The translations under genes were made by a program, and so were the position numbers. Shown here piece by piece: positions 16,974 to 25,378 of a stretch of 64,000 bases of DNA (within the stretch, counting starts at the first letter, position 1; every line of letters begins with the position of its first letter). The DNA comes from JAGRKR01 sp041397725 (GTDB lineage Bacteria > Pseudomonadota > Alphaproteobacteria > Rhizobiales > Hyphomicrobiaceae), in assembly GCA_041397725.1 (NCBI GenBank), contig JAWKVZ010000009.1, positions 107,329 to 171,328 of the forward strand, read 5' to 3'. The notes beneath the pieces were generated by a model that made no database searches, had not been told where the DNA came from, and was given only the letters and a program-made list of their open reading frames with translations.

Positions 16974-19936
16974 GCGCTCCTCTGCTTCTCGACGCGGATC
17001 GGCACATCGATGCGGAATGTCGAGCCATTCCCTGCCTTCGAGGTGACAGCAATTCGTCCGCCGTGCAGGTAGGCGATGCGCTTGGAGATGGCCAGCCCCA
17101 GGCCCGTGCCGCCCTTCTGCTTCGTGTTCGAGCTGTCCACCTGATGGAATTCCTCAAATATGCGGGCCTGTTCTTCCTCCGGAATGCCGGGTCCGGTATC
17201 GATGACCTTGATGATGAATTTGTTCCTGCGAGCTCTCGCCCTGATCAGGACTGATCCCCTGTCGGTGAACTTGATGGCATTGCCGACCAGATTGAGAAGA
17301 ACCTGGGTGAGCCGCTGTTCGTCGCCGCGGCCGGTCGGAAGATCCGGCTGAATATCTATGCCGAGGGTGAGACCCTTCTCGCGGGCGAGGGATTCTGTGG
17401 AGGCCGCTACGGTGCCCACGACGTCAGCAATGGAGTACTCCTCCAGTCTGAGGACGAGTTGGCCCGCCTCGATCTTCGACAGGTCGAGCACATCATTGAT
17501 GAGACCGAGGAGATGTCGCCCGTTCGATTGAACGCGTTCGATGACAGAGGTGATCTTCGTCGGCACCTCTCCGTAGACGCCATCCTGAATCAACTCCGTA
17601 TATCCGAGCACCGCATTGAGTGGGGTTCGCAACTCGTGGCTCATGTTCGCAAGGAACTGAGATTTGTGCAGACTGGCGATCTGCAATTGATGGCCCTTCT
17701 CCTCGATCTCGCGGTAGATGCGAGCGTTGTTGATGGCGATCGAGGACTGCGACGCGAAAGCCTGGAGCAGGGAGATGGCTTCCGGAGCGAACGCTCCAGC
17801 ACGCATGCGCCGAACCAGAAGCACGCCAATGGTCTTGTGCTGGTGCACCAGCGGGACCGCCAGCAGGGCTCGGACTCCGCTCTCATGAAGAACGGACAGC
17901 AGGGGGTGAGAGCGCTGGCTGCCGAGGTCGGCGATCTCCACAGGCACTCCCTGGCTCGCGCATGCCCCGACGACGGGCGAGTCCAAGTCCAGTTGCTGAT
18001 CGCGCACCAGCGCCAGCAATTCGTCGCTCATGTTGTGGCCAGCCTCGAGCACCAGCTGCCTGCTCGTGGTGTCGAGGACGTAGATCGCGCCGCCGCCGGT
18101 GCTCGACATTTCGCAGGCATGCCGCAGGATCGTTCCGAGTACGGTCGCCAGATCCAGTGATGACGAGACCGCCTGACCCACATCGCCGAGCGCCTTCAGC
18201 TCGGCCAACGAGCGCATCAGCTCCCGCGTGCGCGCCTGTACCTCATCGAAAAGGCGTGCATTCTCGATGGCGATCACGGCTTGATCGGCGAACGTCTCGA
18301 CGAGCGAGATTTGCTTGTCCTCGAACGGTAAGACGACAGTGCGTGCGAGGATCATGACGCCTATGAGCGACCCCTCCCGAAGGAGCGGGACACCTAGAAC
18401 GGTTCGCTGCTTGCCGACCTTCTGCCACTCGCGGCAATCGAACTCCGAGTCCTCGATCACGTCCGCGACATGCACGGTGGAACGGGTGAGCGCTGTCCGC
18501 CCGGAGATCGAGTAGCGATCGATGGGAACGGGATTTTGGGCGATGTAGGCGACATGCTCGGCTTCGAGGCGGTTAGCGGCCGCCAGATGGCAATGACCGT
18601 CCCTCACGCGCGCAATGAACGAGTACTCCGCATTGCAGAGACGTGCCGCCGTCCCGACGATGGCGTCGAGCACGGGTTGGATCTGGGTTGGCGAGCGGCT
18701 AATGACGCCGAGTACATCGGACGTGGCCGTCTGGTACTCCAATGCCTCCGCCAGTTCTCTCGTACGCTCGTCGACTTTTCGCTCGAGGCTGGCATAGGAT
18801 TCCTTGAGGTGCTGTCCCATGCGGTTGAAGTCGTCCGCCAGAAGCTCGACCTCATCGCCGGTCTTCAGGGAGATGCGGTGATCGAGGTCACCGGAGCCGA
18901 TGCGGGAGGCGCCGGCCGCCAGCGTTGCGATGGGCACGACCATCCGCTGCGCCAGCCATAGCCCCACCAGTGCGGCAAGGCCGAGCCCTACCAGGGCGAG
19001 GACTCCGGTTCTCAGCAGGGACGCGTAGATCGGCGCAAAGGCCTCGGAGACGGGCTGCTCGACGAAGACGTGCCACCCCAACGGATCGACGCGTGCATGA
19101 GCGGTCAGGACCTCGCGCCCGGCTCGATTGCGCGCGATGGAGATCGTCTCCGCGACCGGTCGCGCGGCAAGAGCGGCCTTCACTTGGGTCAGCGACGAGA
19201 GATCGGTCATTCGGAGCACGAGCCCGATGTCGGGATGTGCAATCAGGAGGCCGCGGTCGTCCACGGCGAAGGCCACGCCGTCCCCTTCGGGCTTGATGCG
19301 CTGGACGACATCCCAGACGAACTTGAGATTGACCTCGGCGACAATGACGCCGCTGCGTCGGTTGGGCCCGGTGATCGCCATCGTCAGGTAGGGCTCGGAT
19401 TCCTTCCTGAAGTAAACAGGGCCAATGTAGCGCTTCCTCGACAGCGCTTGTTTGACGGCCACTTCGCCGGAACGATCGATTCCACTGGCAATCGAATCCA
19501 TCGCCAGACGTGAGACCTTGAGCTGCTCGCGACCATCGCCACCGACGAGCGTCACCTCGGTGATGGCTGGCGCTTGCCTCAGAAGCCGCAGGAAGTCGAG
19601 CCGTCTCGCTTCCAACAGTGCGGCGCTCGATGCCGCGACGGCATGGGTGGTCCAGCCGAGTTGCCCCTCGATTTCCTTGAGGAAGCGCTCGATGACGACA
19701 GCCGCCCCTTGGGCCTTCTCGCGCTGAAGTGCAATGAGGGCTGACCGGTTTTCGTTGTAGGAGTAGTAGCTCTCGACGAGCGAAGTGATCGTCAGTGCAC
19801 TCGCAACGAGGGCAACGAGGAGCAGCGCATACTTGCGGAACAGTCGGCTCCCCACGCGCTGGCCGATCGCAGATCGCAACCCTCGCAGCAGGAATCGCGA
19901 CGCCATGTTCTGCAGTGGGCCATTTCGGGCGAGCAT
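16970..19936 (-). CDS. dCache-HAMP-GAF-GAF sensor histidine kinase
   Basis: A 988-residue membrane sensor kinase. In order: TM1 about 36-58; a periplasmic dCache-like sensor about 60-305; TM2 about 308-330; HAMP about 331-385; a coiled coil; GAF1 about 418-565; GAF2 about 585-742; HisKA with phospho-acceptor His767 in NMSHELRTPLN; and an HATPase domain from about 865, with DTGPGIPEEEQ and GTGLGLAIS as the G1/G2 boxes. It has no receiver of its own; that is supplied by the next gene, whose start overlaps this stop codon. The periplasmic-binding-protein gene ends 77 nt upstream on the same strand, suggesting that the sensor responds to a ligand or to a ligand-loaded binding protein. ATG 19936 has an AGGGTGG ribosome-binding site. 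Confidence 0.93.
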   Translation of the reverse strand: MLARNGPLQNMASRFLLRGLRSAIGQRVGSRLFRKYALLLVALVASALTITSLVESYYSYNENRSALIALQREKAQGAAVVIERFLKEIEGQLGWTTHAVAASSAALLEARRLDFLRLLRQAPAITEVTLVGGDGREQLKVSRLAMDSIASGIDRSGEVAVKQALSRKRYIGPVYFRKESEPYLTMAITGPNRRSGVIVAEVNLKFVWDVVQRIKPEGDGVAFAVDDRGLLIAHPDIGLVLRMTDLSSLTQVKAALAARPVAETISIARNRAGREVLTAHARVDPLGWHVFVEQPVSEAFAPIYASLLRTGVLALVGLGLAALVGLWLAQRMVVPIATLAAGASRIGSGDLDHRISLKTGDEVELLADDFNRMGQHLKESYASLERKVDERTRELAEALEYQTATSDVLGVISRSPTQIQPVLDAIVGTAARLCNAEYSFIARVRDGHCHLAAANRLEAEHVAYIAQNPVPIDRYSISGRTALTRSTVHVADVIEDSEFDCREWQKVGKQRTVLGVPLLREGSLIGVMILARTVVLPFEDKQISLVETFADQAVIAIENARLFDEVQARTRELMRSLAELKALGDVGQAVSSSLDLATVLGTILRHACEMSSTGGGAIYVLDTTSRQLVLEAGHNMSDELLALVRDQQLDLDSPVVGACASQGVPVEIADLGSQRSHPLLSVLHESGVRALLAVPLVHQHKTIGVLLVRRMRAGAFAPEAISLLQAFASQSSIAINNARIYREIEEKGHQLQIASLHKSQFLANMSHELRTPLNAVLGYTELIQDGVYGEVPTKITSVIERVQSNGRHLLGLINDVLDLSKIEAGQLVLRLEEYSIADVVGTVAASTESLAREKGLTLGIDIQPDLPTGRGDEQRLTQVLLNLVGNAIKFTDRGSVLIRARARRNKFIIKVIDTGPGIPEEEQARIFEEFHQVDSSNTKQKGGTGLGLAISKRIAYLHGGRIAVTSKAGNGSTFRIDVPIRVEKQRSA

Positions 19937-20013
19937 AAGACCACCCTGTTGGGTTCGGAGGCTCTAACGGCAAGCCGGGAGGGCTTGCACGTGTCCCGTT
20001 CGACAGAGACGCT

Positions 20014-20997
20014 TCATTCGATCACCTCGTCGGCCCGGATGAGAAACGAAGGAGGAAGCGTGATCCCGAAGGCGGCTGCGGTCTTCGCGTTCACCAGAAG
20101 CTCGAACTGCGTCGGTTGCTCGACCGGCAGGTCACCGGGTTGCGCGCCCTTCAGGATGCGGTGCACGAACGTCGCAGCGTGGTGGTACATGCGCGGCAGG
20201 CCTGCGCCGTAGAACATGAGGCCGCCGTGCCGGACGAACTCGGGATCCGGACAGATCGTCGCCAGCCGCCGTTCGTTGGTCTGCGCCACGATACGTGCTG
20301 GATTGCTCAGAAAGAGAACGTCGGGAAGAATGAGGACCGCATCCGCTCCGGAGGCGTCAGGCCGTGCCAGTGCACCCCCGATCTGCTCGAGGCTTTCGAC
20401 CATGATCGGCACGAGTGCGAGGCCTAGGAGAGACTCGAGAGCACGATGCTCCTTGTAAAATTCGTGCGTGTACCTGGAGGCGCGGTTTCCGAGCACCAGT
20501 ACGCACTTGGCGCGTGGCAGCATTTCCTTGAACAGTTGAAGTCGCTTCCCGTTCAATCCCTGCCCGAGCGCGGCGATGCCGGTGAGGTTGCCGGACGGCC
20601 GTGCCATACTGTCGACAAGCCCGCCCGCCACCGGATCGCCGGTCGTCACGAATACGATCGGCACGCTGGAGGTGGCGCGCTTGGCAGCCAGCGCTCCCGG
20701 TGTCGAGCCGACGACCAAGATGTCGAGCTTGTGACGCAGGAGGGCGGCAGCTGCGTCGCCGAGGCGCTCGATCTGCCCATGCGCGTAGGCAAAAACGAAG
20801 TCGAGGTTATGCCCATCCACCCAACCGAACTCGCGCAGCCCATCCCGGAGCGCCGCCATCATTTTCTCGTCGGCAGGCTTCGAGATCGGAGACAGCCGCC
20901 CGACCACCGCCCGGCGGGGACGCGGCTGGGCCGCGGTTGGCCGAGGAAGACCGGCAATGAGTGCTGCTGAGCCGATGAGCAGCGTCCGGCGATCCAT
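20014..20997 (-). CDS. Orphan ABC-type substrate-binding protein (TrpX-like)
   Basis: A 327-residue periplasmic binding protein of the ABC_sub_bind/TrpX family, starting MDRRTLLIGSAALIAGLPR, a twin-arginine-like signal peptide that ends near AAQP. Family features are the GLREFGWVDG helix, ILVVGSTPGALAAKRAT, PIVFVTTGDPVA, RPSGNLTGIA and a C-terminal segment ending PPSFLIRADEVIE. No permease or ATPase gene is near, so it is an orphan. Its place directly ahead of the sensor kinase gene points to ligand presentation rather than uptake. A paralogue lies at 23419-24378. Ligand unknown. Confidence 0.85.
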   Translation of the reverse strand: MDRRTLLIGSAALIAGLPRPTAAQPRPRRAVVGRLSPISKPADEKMMAALRDGLREFGWVDGHNLDFVFAYAHGQIERLGDAAAALLRHKLDILVVGSTPGALAAKRATSSVPIVFVTTGDPVAGGLVDSMARPSGNLTGIAALGQGLNGKRLQLFKEMLPRAKCVLVLGNRASRYTHEFYKEHRALESLLGLALVPIMVESLEQIGGALARPDASGADAVLILPDVLFLSNPARIVAQTNERRLATICPDPEFVRHGGLMFYGAGLPRMYHHAATFVHRILKGAQPGDLPVEQPTQFELLVNAKTAAAFGITLPPSFLIRADEVIE

Positions 20998-21097
20998 GTC
21001 GACTTCCAGCTGTTCAAGCTTCAGTGATCGGCTGCCACATCGAGGCATGCGGCAGCGCGGGTCATGTCAAAGCTAGCACGCGCTTTGAGCGGGCTCT

Positions 21098-21113
21098 TGT
21101 GAGGAAACGCACA
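21098..21113. promoter_or_regulatory. CRP-like site upstream of the binding-protein/kinase operon
   Basis: TGTGA-GGAAAC-GCACA, one mismatch (G for T) from TGTGA-N6-TCACA. It lies in the spacer between the Crp-type regulator gene and the binding-protein gene, about 100 nt upstream of ATG 20997. If real, it would let the regulator control the pathway that makes its own ligand. It is the weakest of the four sites because the mismatch is in a core position. Confidence 0.35.
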
Positions 21114-21140
21114 CCGACCGCAGGCATGTTCCCGCCAGGG

Positions 21141-21845
21141 CTAGCAGTTGGCTGCCTCATCCACCAGGACCGAAAGACGCTTCATGTCCGTGATCCTCAA
21201 ACGGCGCCCCTGGCGCTCGACAATTCCGATGCGGGCGAGTCGGCCGAGCTCGCGCGTCACGGCCTCACGGTGCGTGCTGACACGATCGGCAATGTCGACA
21301 TGACGTGGCGCTGGCGACAGCAGAACCGAGTTGCCATCGGCGGACACTTCACGGGCCAGACGCAGCAGTTCGGCCTGGATTCGATTGGCGACAGCAAGCG
21401 AGCTGAATTCGTAAACGCGATCCGTGAGCTCCCGCACATATCGGATTGACTGCTGAAGGAGCGCCATCGCAACGGTCACTTCGCGCGCGACGAGATCCCG
21501 AAACGCCTGGCCGCGAACCCGCATGACCTGTGCAGGCCCTCTCGCTTCGACAGTCGCCGAGCGCCGTCCGCCATCGATCGCCGCAAGCTCGCCGATGGCC
21601 TCTCCCGGGCCGAGATCCCTGAACAGTACGACCCGCCCATTGGGAGCATGAATGATGATCCGCAACGTGCCCGCGAGAACGAAGTATACGTTATCGTCCA
21701 CATCGTCGCGCGAGAACAGTATCTCACCTGGTGCGAGCGTGCGCCGGAAGGCTGAGCGCTCCAGGCGCGAGCGCACGGACGGCTCCAGACGACTGAGGAG
21801 CTTGGCTGTTGCCAGTGGTCCGGCAGGCAGACCGTGTTGGGACAT
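21141..21845 (-). CDS. Crp/Fnr-family transcriptional regulator, CRP-like
   Basis: A 234-residue regulator with an N-terminal cyclic-nucleotide-binding fold (about 18-110), a dimer helix (about 118-150) and a C-terminal winged HTH (about 155-222). The phosphate-binding cassette reads GEAIGELAAIDGGRRSATVEA. Glu86, Arg95 and Ser96 match cAMP-contacting residues of E. coli CRP (E72, R82, S83), so nucleotide binding is plausible. The recognition helix THREAVTREL has the R-E-x-x-x-R pattern (193, 194, 198) that reads GTGA half-sites. No N-terminal Cys cluster is present, so it is not an oxygen-sensing FNR. ATG 21845 was chosen (GGGG upstream); ATG 21926 would add 27 residues. Confidence 0.88.
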   Translation of the reverse strand: MSQHGLPAGPLATAKLLSRLEPSVRSRLERSAFRRTLAPGEILFSRDDVDDNVYFVLAGTLRIIIHAPNGRVVLFRDLGPGEAIGELAAIDGGRRSATVEARGPAQVMRVRGQAFRDLVAREVTVAMALLQQSIRYVRELTDRVYEFSSLAVANRIQAELLRLAREVSADGNSVLLSPAPRHVDIADRVSTHREAVTRELGRLARIGIVERQGRRLRITDMKRLSVLVDEAANC

Positions 21846-21945
21846 GACCAGATACCCCACAAGACCCACGAGAGCATCTCGACCAACGTTTCGGATAACC
21901 CGTCCGGAGAGCGCCGTGCGGTCCATCCGGCATACCGCATTCCGC

Positions 21946-21960
21946 TGTGACAAATCTCAC
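21946..21960. promoter_or_regulatory. CRP-type palindrome between the regulator and the SUMF1 gene
   Basis: TGTGA-CAAATC-TCACG, one mismatch from the consensus TGTGA-N6-TCACA. It lies in the divergent spacer, about 100 nt upstream of the Crp-type regulator ATG (21845) and 8 nt upstream of the SUMF1-domain ATG (21968). The placement allows autoregulation of the regulator gene and would block translation or transcription initiation of the SUMF1 gene if its promoter is close by. Confidence 0.55.
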
Positions 21961-21967
21961 GGATAGC

Positions 21968-22918
21968 ATGCGGATCGGTCAACTATTCTTTCTTTCCGCG
22001 ATACTGATCGGTTTGCAGCTCGGCCTTGTCTCGCCATGGAGCCGTCGGATGAGAGTTGGAAGGCGCCGTCCAGCCTGGGGGCTCTTCCTCGTTGCGGTCG
22101 CCATCATGCTTCTGCTGCTCAGGAGCGCCGTCGATACTGTTCGTCAGGCACTCGTTTGGCGGCTGACGATGCAGCCCACGGTTCTCTCCGCCGAGGCCGA
22201 ACGTGCATTGGCAGCCGAGCCGGGCCGAGTGTTCAGGGAGTGCGCCGTCGGTTGTCCTGCAATGGTCGTGCTTCCTGCTGGTACCGCCGTCATTGGCGAG
22301 GCAGAGCACCGTCGCACGCTTACCTTCGCCGTTCCGTTCGCCGTTGGGCGGACGGAGATCACGCATGCCGAATGGAACCTTTGCGTACGGTCTGGTGCGT
22401 GCGCCCCGTTGAGTGACAGCGGCTTCGGACGAGAGCAGCGCCCGGCGATCAATGTGAGCTGGAACGAGGCCAAGCTCTACGTCACCTGGCTCGCGCACGT
22501 CACCGGACGACCGTACCGACTGCTGGGAGAGTCGGAGTGGGAATACGCCGCCCGGGCCGGCAACCCGTCCAAGTTCTCTTTCGGCGACGATTCGCGAAAG
22601 CTCGGTGATTTCGCGTGGTTTCGCGCCAATTCCCCAAGAGGGCCGCAGCCGGTTGCCGGCAGGAAGCCTAATGCGTTCGGCCTCTTTGACATGCACGGCA
22701 ACGTCTGGGAGTTCGTCGAGGACTGCTTTCATCAGCGCCCGATGCTGGCACCGGGCACGAGCGGGATCCAGGACGGCCGCTGCGAGAGGCGGGTGGTGCG
22801 CGGCGGATCCTGGGATGACGATGCCGACTTCCTGCGGTCAGCAGCACGGACGTGGTATTCGCCGGACAACCGCTATTTCATCCTGGGCTTCCGCGTAGGC
22901 CGCACGCTCCGGCAATGA
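21968..22918 (+). CDS. Membrane-anchored SUMF1/FGE-like domain protein, non-catalytic type
   Basis: A 316-residue protein with two predicted membrane helices (about 5-22 and 38-55) followed by a formylglycine-generating-enzyme-like (SUMF1) domain. Signature stretches are GRTEITHAEWNLCV, AINVSWNEAKLYVTWL, YRLLGESEWEYAARAG, GLFDMHGNVWEFVED and a C-terminal RGGSWDDDADFLRSAAR ... GFRVGR. In true sulfatase activators the last block carries the catalytic cysteines; here it has none. The protein is therefore probably not a formylglycine generator and may be a ligand- or protein-binding version. No sulfatase gene is nearby. ATG 21968 is preferred over GTG 21947, which would read through the CRP-like site. 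It is divergent from the Crp-type regulator. Confidence 0.8.
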   Translation: MRIGQLFFLSAILIGLQLGLVSPWSRRMRVGRRRPAWGLFLVAVAIMLLLLRSAVDTVRQALVWRLTMQPTVLSAEAERALAAEPGRVFRECAVGCPAMVVLPAGTAVIGEAEHRRTLTFAVPFAVGRTEITHAEWNLCVRSGACAPLSDSGFGREQRPAINVSWNEAKLYVTWLAHVTGRPYRLLGESEWEYAARAGNPSKFSFGDDSRKLGDFAWFRANSPRGPQPVAGRKPNAFGLFDMHGNVWEFVEDCFHQRPMLAPGTSGIQDGRCERRVVRGGSWDDDADFLRSAARTWYSPDNRYFILGFRVGRTLRQ

Positions 22919-23418
22919 GCGTTTGGCACCTGGAACGCGGTCACTTTCTACGCGCCGGAACGCCTGCATGGATGACAGTCGTGCCCGGATCACTCCCCAC
23001 GCGACCGGACGCCTCCTGCTCGGTGCCGTCAACGCCGGTCGGAGTGGTGTGAGGACCGTCCGTGTCGGCCATTGGCCGCGAGCGACATGGAGCCCCCACG
23101 CGGACTCTGTACCAGTAGGCATCAGCCTTGGTTCGCAAGTGCTGGACACCTGAGAGAGATCAAAATCCGCGATCGAGCGCTTGGCGCTCGCAGAGTTTTC
23201 AGTCGCCGTCGAGTGCGAAATCACACATTCCAGCATGTGACTGCGTGATAGGCTCCCGCGATATCCTGAACGGAGCTTCGATATGTGCATCTGTACCGTT
23301 TGTCGCCTTCGATGCACTTGGCGCGCAATTGAACGGCGTCGCAAGTAACCGGTCTGTGCCGTTCGCTCCCGAGGCACGATCCTTCATCGACACACATTCG
23401 CGTTCAAGAGATGATCGA
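22919..23418. other. 500-nt spacer without a recognisable gene
   Basis: No frame here has a plausible start, ribosome-binding site and known motif. A small inverted repeat (CACAT-N6-ATGTG, about 23232-23247) is present. The right part should contain the promoter of the second binding-protein gene. The longest frame, on the minus strand, overlaps the end of the SUMF1 gene and looks like antisense noise. Confidence 0.5.
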
Positions 23419-24378
23419 ATGATTGGACGGCGCAGTTTCCTACTTATGGGTGCGGCGGTCGCCATGCCTAGCGTGGTGCGCGCTCAAACGGGCATTCGCA
23501 TCGCTGTATTGACGCCAGGCCCTACACAATGGTCACAAGCGATCTTCACGTCCGAGTTGGAGCGGCTGGGCCGCCGCGTCGGTGATGGCTTTGCGATCGA
23601 TGTCGTATCGGCTGCCGGGCGGCTCGATCGGCTGACCAGGCTTGCAACAGACATCGCGGACCGTCGGCCGCAGGTCATTGTGGCTGTCAACACGCCCGCG
23701 ACGCGTGCGATGGCATCTGCCACCAGGACCATTCCTATCGTCGCTGGAATCGTAGGCGATCCGATTGGTGCGGGATTCGCCAAGACGCTTTCGAAGCCGG
23801 GTGGTAACATCACCGGCGTTTCCAATTTGTCCGGAAATATGACAAGCAAGCGTACCGCAATCCTATTGGAGCTTGTGCCCGGAGCCAGCAGGATTGCGCT
23901 GTTCCTGCATCCGGACGACCCCATCAAGGTTCCGCAATTGCGCGATATCGAAGCGCAATCTGGCAATCTTGGGATCGAAACCCGGGCGTTTCCCATGCGA
24001 AGCGAGGCCGAGCTGCCGCGAGCACTTGACACGGCGCGGGCTTGGAAGGCGCAGGGCCTGGTCAGGCTCGCGGGGCAGGCATTTGCCATTGGCGCTGCGA
24101 CCGCTCGGCTTGCGACAGAATGGCGTCTCCCGTCAATGATGACACAGCGCAGTGACGTGGCGGCCGGCGGGCTGGTCTCCTACTTCGCAGATCACAAAGA
24201 GCTGTGGCGGCGGGCCGCCGCGCAGGTCGATGCCATCTTGAAGGGCCAGGCTCCCGGTGAGCTTCCTTTCGAGCAGCCCAGACGCTTTGAGCTTGTCGTC
24301 AACATCAAGACCGCACGCTTGCTCGGCCTGACCATTCCGCCGTCAGTTCTCGTTAGTGCCGACGAGGTCATCGAATGA
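23419..24378 (+). CDS. Orphan ABC-type substrate-binding protein (TrpX-like), second copy
   Basis: A 319-residue paralogue of the binding protein at 20014-20997. MIGRRSFLLMGAAVAMPSV is a twin-arginine-type signal peptide ending near VRAQ. Shared family motifs are NTPATRAMASATRTIPIV, GDPIGAGFAKTL, KPGGNITGVSNLSG, an EQPRRFELVVNIKTA segment and the terminal PPSVLVSADEVIE. ATG 23419 has an AAGAGA-type ribosome-binding site. No transporter partners are present. Base composition is slightly less GC-rich and codons such as TTG and AAT are more frequent than in the cbb genes. IS relics begin directly at its stop codon. Confidence 0.85.
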   Translation: MIGRRSFLLMGAAVAMPSVVRAQTGIRIAVLTPGPTQWSQAIFTSELERLGRRVGDGFAIDVVSAAGRLDRLTRLATDIADRRPQVIVAVNTPATRAMASATRTIPIVAGIVGDPIGAGFAKTLSKPGGNITGVSNLSGNMTSKRTAILLELVPGASRIALFLHPDDPIKVPQLRDIEAQSGNLGIETRAFPMRSEAELPRALDTARAWKAQGLVRLAGQAFAIGAATARLATEWRLPSMMTQRSDVAAGGLVSYFADHKELWRRAAAQVDAILKGQAPGELPFEQPRRFELVVNIKTARLLGLTIPPSVLVSADEVIE

Positions 24379-24545
24379 GGCGATGCCAATTCCTCACCCG
24401 TCGTGTCGGTACGGCAGAGCCAATTTCGGTAGACCTTCGCAAACGTTTGATCGCCGCCGCCGAGACGGGAGCGTTCCGTCGCGCTGTCACCGAACGGCTC
24501 GGCGTCGTGAACTCGACCGTGACGAAGATCGTGAAGCACCTGTAG
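24375..24545 (+). pseudogene. IS630-type transposase N-terminal relic
   Basis: A short open frame beginning at ATG 24375, which overlaps the stop codon of the binding protein, encodes in its second half EPISVDLRKRLIAAAETGAF followed by RRAVTERLGVVNSTVTKIVKHL, then a TAG stop at 24543-24545. The pattern SxDLRxRVIxAxExGxSRRxAAxRFGVSxSTVxKxV is the N-terminal helix-turn-helix of IS630-family transposases. Nothing of the DDE catalytic domain follows; the sequence changes directly into an IS21-like relic on the other strand. This is a fragment, not a gene. Confidence 0.6.
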
Positions 24546-24800
24546 CCAGCGACCCGCAGTTCCTCGAAGGTCCGCTGGTAGGTCAGTCGCTCGCGCTTCG
24601 GCCGCTTCACGTTGGCGGCCAGCAGCTCATCGAGCTGCGCGACATAAGCCCCGAGTTGCGACATCGGCTGCTCCCGTCGTTCGTACCGCCGCTTGGTTTC
24701 GGTCTCCACCCGCATGTTCGAACGCACGGAGTTCCTCGCAAGCCGCAGCTCGCGCGCGCCTTGACGTCTACCCACCCGCGCAACCGGATCATCGCTTCCG
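24546..24800 (-). pseudogene. IS21-family IstA transposase N-terminal relic
   Basis: On the minus strand the translation contains GARELRLARNSVRSNM (an HTH like the IstA ARELGxSRNTVRRYL motif), then KRRYERREQPMSQLGAYVAQ, LDELLAANVKRPKRER, LTYQRTFEELRVAGY, which follows the IstA layout of a YERR-xx-SxLxxY linker and an LTxxRxFEELRxxGY helix. The reading frame upstream of the HTH is shifted relative to it, and no catalytic core or istB follows. The relic meets the IS630 fragment tail-to-tail, so the site has taken at least two insertions. Confidence 0.6.
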
Positions 24801-25378
24801 GTAGTTGGATCGCGTTCTCTGTCGGCGATGCGCGTTCGGACATACTGCTGGTCGGCGATGTCACGATATGATCCGCAGCCCATTCCGTGACGCCGTGCGC
24901 CACTGGTCGCACCGTGGTGATGACGTGCGGAGCAACTGCCGCACCGAAGCACATGGCTGACGCCTTCGTGACGGCGTGGCCTTCCCCCCCCCATTCACGG
25001 TCTCGTTGGAGGATGTCGGATGAACATCTGCAGGAGTACAGATGAATTGTAGACGTCTGGAGCGAGTTTGAATTTGGCGCTGGTCAAAGAACTGTTGCGA
25101 TGTAATAATCGAGTCAACGAGGATCGTCGGCAAGCAACACAAGAAGAATTCGGCCGCTAACGGATATTGCGGTCGATATCTCCAGACGAAGCCAGTGGGG
25201 GGGATTCGGGTCGCCATAACTCATCAAAAATAATGGCGTAAGTGTTCTTGCGAACGGTATCTCGCAACAGCGAGATTGCCGTCTCCAGAACGGTCATGGC
25301 GCTCCCGGTTTCTCCGTCAGACTGCGACAAGCTGCGGCTCGTCCGACGCGCGGAGGTTACTGTGACCGGGAGAGCGAA
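24801..25378. other. Spacer upstream of the YeiH operon
   Basis: About 580 nt without a convincing gene. It starts with material that may be further decayed insertion-sequence DNA, includes a run of nine C residues (about 24984-24992), and then becomes relatively AT-rich (about 25020-25180), which is the likely promoter region for the operon beginning at 25379. No CRP-like site or strong hairpin was found here. Confidence 0.5.
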
